Shown here piece after piece: positions 59,993 through 64,000 of a DNA stretch of 64,000 nt. Source of the stretch: Pseudomonadota bacterium (GTDB lineage: Bacteria; Pseudomonadota; Gammaproteobacteria; Steroidobacterales; Steroidobacteraceae); NCBI GenBank assembly GCA_021851405.1, contig JAJZDW010000005.1, positions 62,001-126,000 of the forward strand, given 5' to 3'. The position numbers and the translations under genes are program-made. Position 1 is the stretch's first letter. Every line of letters starts with the position of its first letter. Below the pieces are notes generated by a model that saw nothing but the letters and a program-made list of their open reading frames with translations, searched no databases and was not told the DNA's origin.

Positions 59993-60721
59993 TCAGCCGA
60001 TGCGATGCCTCAGGTCAATGCCGGCCAGCTCGTAGCCCTTGCGGAAGTCGCGGATGTGCCGTCCCATCCATTGCCGGGCGGCCTCCGCGTCGCGCCGCTC
60101 GAGCGCCTCGAGGAGGCGCCGCTGCGCCACGGCGATGCGCGAGCGGGCCTGCGGGACCTGATCGATCATGTCGCGCAGCGAGGGCACGAGCAGCTCGATC
60201 AGCGGCGCGTGCACCAGTGCGAACACCTGGTTGTGCGTGGCCGCGCCAAGGGCGCGGAAGAACTCCGCGGCGTGATGCACGGCCCGCTCGGTGTCGGCGT
60301 TGTCCGCCTCGAAACGGGCGCGCACGGCGGCCAGGTGCTGCAGATCCGCCTCGGTGCGCGCCCGCGCGGCGCACTCGGCGATCGGCGGCTCGAACTCGCT
60401 CAGCGCCGACCAGACTTCGATGAAGGTCACATCGTGCAGCGCCAGGGCGCGGCTGACGTCCTGCGCGACGGCGCGATGCTGGGGCCGGCTCACCGTCATG
60501 CGTTTCGAGCCGGGGCGCCGCTCGAGCAGGCCGCTGCGCTCCAATTCACGCAGCGCCTCGCGCACCGTCGAGCGGTTTACCCCGAGTTGGCGGGCCAGTT
60601 CGGTCTCCGGCGGCAGTCGCTCGCCCTCGGCGAGGGAGCGCTGCACGATCCGCTGGGTGATCGCCTCGGCGACGCGACGGTAGGCCGGTGCGAGGGCGAT
60701 CTGCTCGAACTGCACGCTCAC
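59993..60721 (-). CDS. GntR/FadR-family (FCD domain) transcriptional regulator
   Basis: RRVAEAITQRIVQRSLAEGERLPPETELARQLGVNRSTVREALRELERSGLLERRPGSKRMTV; helical FCD domain. Confidence 0.93.
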   Translation of the reverse strand: MSVQFEQIALAPAYRRVAEAITQRIVQRSLAEGERLPPETELARQLGVNRSTVREALRELERSGLLERRPGSKRMTVSRPQHRAVAQDVSRALALHDVTFIEVWSALSEFEPPIAECAARARTEADLQHLAAVRARFEADNADTERAVHHAAEFFRALGAATHNQVFALVHAPLIELLVPSLRDMIDQVPQARSRIAVAQRRLLEALERRDAEAARQWMGRHIRDFRKGYELAGIDLRHRIG

Positions 60722-60726
60722 GGCGC

Positions 60727-61899
60727 TCAGTCTTCGGCCTGGAACAACTCGCGGCCGATCAGCATGCGGCGGATCTCCTGGGTGCCGGCGCCGATTTCAT
60801 ACAATTTCGCATCGCGCAGCAGCCGTCCGGCCGGGTAGTCGTTGATGTAGCCGTTGCCGCCGAGCGCCTGGATGGCCTCGAGCGCGACCCGGGTGGCCTG
60901 CTCGGCGGAAAAGAGGATGCACGCGGCGGCATCCTGCCGTTTGACCTGGCCGGTATCACAGGCCCGCGCCACGCTGTAGACGTAGGCGCGGCTCGCGGCG
61001 AGCGCGGTGTACATGTCGGCGAGCTTCGCCTGCATCAGCTCGAACGTGCCGATCGGCTGACCGAACTGCTTGCGCTCGCGCACATAGGGCAGCACGAGAT
61101 CCAGCGCCGCGGCCATCAGCCCGAGCGGTCCGCCCGAGAGCACGACGCGCTCGTAGTCAAGTCCGCTCATCAGCACGCGCACGCCGGCGTTCTCCGCCCC
61201 GAGCAGGTTCTCCCCCGGCACCACGCACTGCTCGAACACCAACTCGCAGGTGCTCGAGCCGCGCATGCCGAGCTTATCGAGCTTCTGCGCGGTGCTGAAG
61301 CCGGCGTAGTCGCGCTCGATGATGAAGGCGCTGATGCCGCGGCTGCCGGCCGCCGGATCGGTCTTGGCGTAGACGACGAGCACGTCGGCGTCCGGGCCGT
61401 TGGTGATCCACATCTTGCGTCCGGTGAGCACGTAATCGCTGCCGCGCTTCTCGGCACGCAGCTGCAGCGAGGTGACGTCCGAGCCGGCCTGCGGCTCGGA
61501 CATCGCGAGCGCCCCGACGTGCTCGCCGCTGATGAGCTTCGGCAGGTAACGCTCGCGCTGTGCGTCGGTGCCATTGAGGCGCAGTTGGTTGACGCACAGG
61601 TTCGAGTGCGCGCCGTAGGAGAGGCCGACGGAGCCGGAGGCTCGCGAGATCTCCTCCATGGCGATCACGTGGGTCTGGTAGCCGAGGCCCGCGCCGCCGA
61701 AGCGCTCCGGCACCGTCAGGCCGAGCAGGCCGAGTGCGCCGAGTTCGGGCCACAGGTCGCGCGGAAAGGCATTGTCGCGGTCGATCTGGGCGGCGCGCGG
61801 GGCGATGCGCTCGCGGGCGAAGCGGCGCACCTGTTCGCGGATCTCACCGGCGGCCTCATCCAGGCCGAAGCCGCTGTCGATCGGATCGTGGGCGGGCAT
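60727..61899 (-). CDS. liuA: Isovaleryl-CoA dehydrogenase
   Basis: Acyl-CoA dehydrogenase; [64 protein letters not shown]; adjacent to MCC genes. Confidence 0.93.
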   Translation of the reverse strand: MPAHDPIDSGFGLDEAAGEIREQVRRFARERIAPRAAQIDRDNAFPRDLWPELGALGLLGLTVPERFGGAGLGYQTHVIAMEEISRASGSVGLSYGAHSNLCVNQLRLNGTDAQRERYLPKLISGEHVGALAMSEPQAGSDVTSLQLRAEKRGSDYVLTGRKMWITNGPDADVLVVYAKTDPAAGSRGISAFIIERDYAGFSTAQKLDKLGMRGSSTCELVFEQCVVPGENLLGAENAGVRVLMSGLDYERVVLSGGPLGLMAAALDLVLPYVRERKQFGQPIGTFELMQAKLADMYTALAASRAYVYSVARACDTGQVKRQDAAACILFSAEQATRVALEAIQALGGNGYINDYPAGRLLRDAKLYEIGAGTQEIRRMLIGRELFQAED

Positions 61900-61930
61900 G
61901 AGCTTGTCTTCCGTTGAAACAGGTCGGTAT

Positions 61931-61945
61931 GATTGTCGGACAATC
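61931..61945. promoter_or_regulatory. FadR-subfamily operator candidate
   Basis: GATTGTC-G-GACAATC perfect palindrome; core TTGTCGGACAA fits TNGTNNNACNA. Confidence 0.65.
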
Positions 61946-61964
61946 CGGCCATCGTGACAAGCCC

Positions 61965-63569
<1,605 letters not shown>

Positions 63570-63577
63570 GTGCGCCC

Positions 63578-64000
63578 ATGTTTCAGCGACTTCTGGTGGC
63601 CAACCGCGGTGAGATCGCCTGCCGCATCCTGCGCACCGCGCGCCGCATGGGGCTGGGCACCGTGGCGGTGTATTCCGAGGCCGATGCCGGCGCCCGGCAC
63701 GTACGCCTCGCCGACCAGGCGGTGTGCATCGGACCGGCGAGTGCGGCCGAGAGTTATCTCAACATCGAGGCGATCATCGCCGCGGCGCGCGCGAGCGGTG
63801 CCGAGGCGGTGCACCCGGGCTACGGCTTTCTCTCCGAGAACGCGCGCTTCGCGGCGGCCTGCCGCGACGCGGGCCTGATCTTCGTCGGTCCGACGCCCGA
63901 GGCCATCGAGGCGATGGGCTCGAAGAGCCTGGCCAAGGCGCGCGTGCGCGCCGCCGGCATCCCGGTCCTGCCCGGGTACGAGGGAGAGCGGCAGGATTTG
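63578..64000 (+). CDS. liuD: Methylcrotonoyl-CoA carboxylase alpha (biotin carboxylase) subunit, truncated by window end
   Basis: Own translation from ATG 63578: [54 protein letters not shown]...[16 protein letters not shown]; frame open to 64000. Confidence 0.93.
   Translation, partial: MFQRLLVANRGEIACRILRTARRMGLGTVAVYSEADAGARHVRLADQAVCIGPASAAESYLNIEAIIAAARASGAEAVHPGYGFLSENARFAAACRDAGLIFVGPTPEAIEAMGSKSLAKARVRAAGIPVLPGYEGERQDL

Overview
High-GC (roughly 65-70%) bacterial chromosome window, almost fully coding. The gyrA-serC-(serA-like)-pheA-aroA-cmk-rpsA-ihfB-lapB-galU order suggests a gammaproteobacterium; I cannot name a genus. The first ~16.5 kb is a conserved housekeeping block. After it come a FUSC-family exporter, a ~2 kb coding-poor scar with a histidine-kinase remnant and a tRNA-like fragment, a two-component system divergent to a TolC/MFP/RND efflux operon, and a second RND operon containing a type-I-like sulfide:quinone oxidoreductase (SQR). 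These are followed by a Kch-like channel, a TSUP permease, a secreted BNR/sortilin-like protein, two tandem M61 peptidases, MarC, MFS, an NRAMP-like transporter with a long structured leader, queD, an orphan LytS-type kinase, fpr, and the start of a leucine/isovalerate degradation (liu) cluster. Strongest leads: (1) a putative persulfide-responsive operon (BigR/SqrR/YgaV-like ArsR, DUF2892, RND pump, SQR, TolC) with an AT-rich operator-like palindrome; (2) an NRAMP-like transporter with non-canonical metal-site motifs behind a structured leader encoding a short acidic/proline peptide MDPSPSSRFFAD, resembling the MgtL principle; (3) a 964-bp identical tract between the tandem M61 genes, reaching through the terminator, which looks like gene conversion; (4) a FadR-type operator (TTGTCGGACAA) in the liu intergenic region, linking the cluster to its GntR/FCD regulator. 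No searches were run; family calls come from reading the translations.
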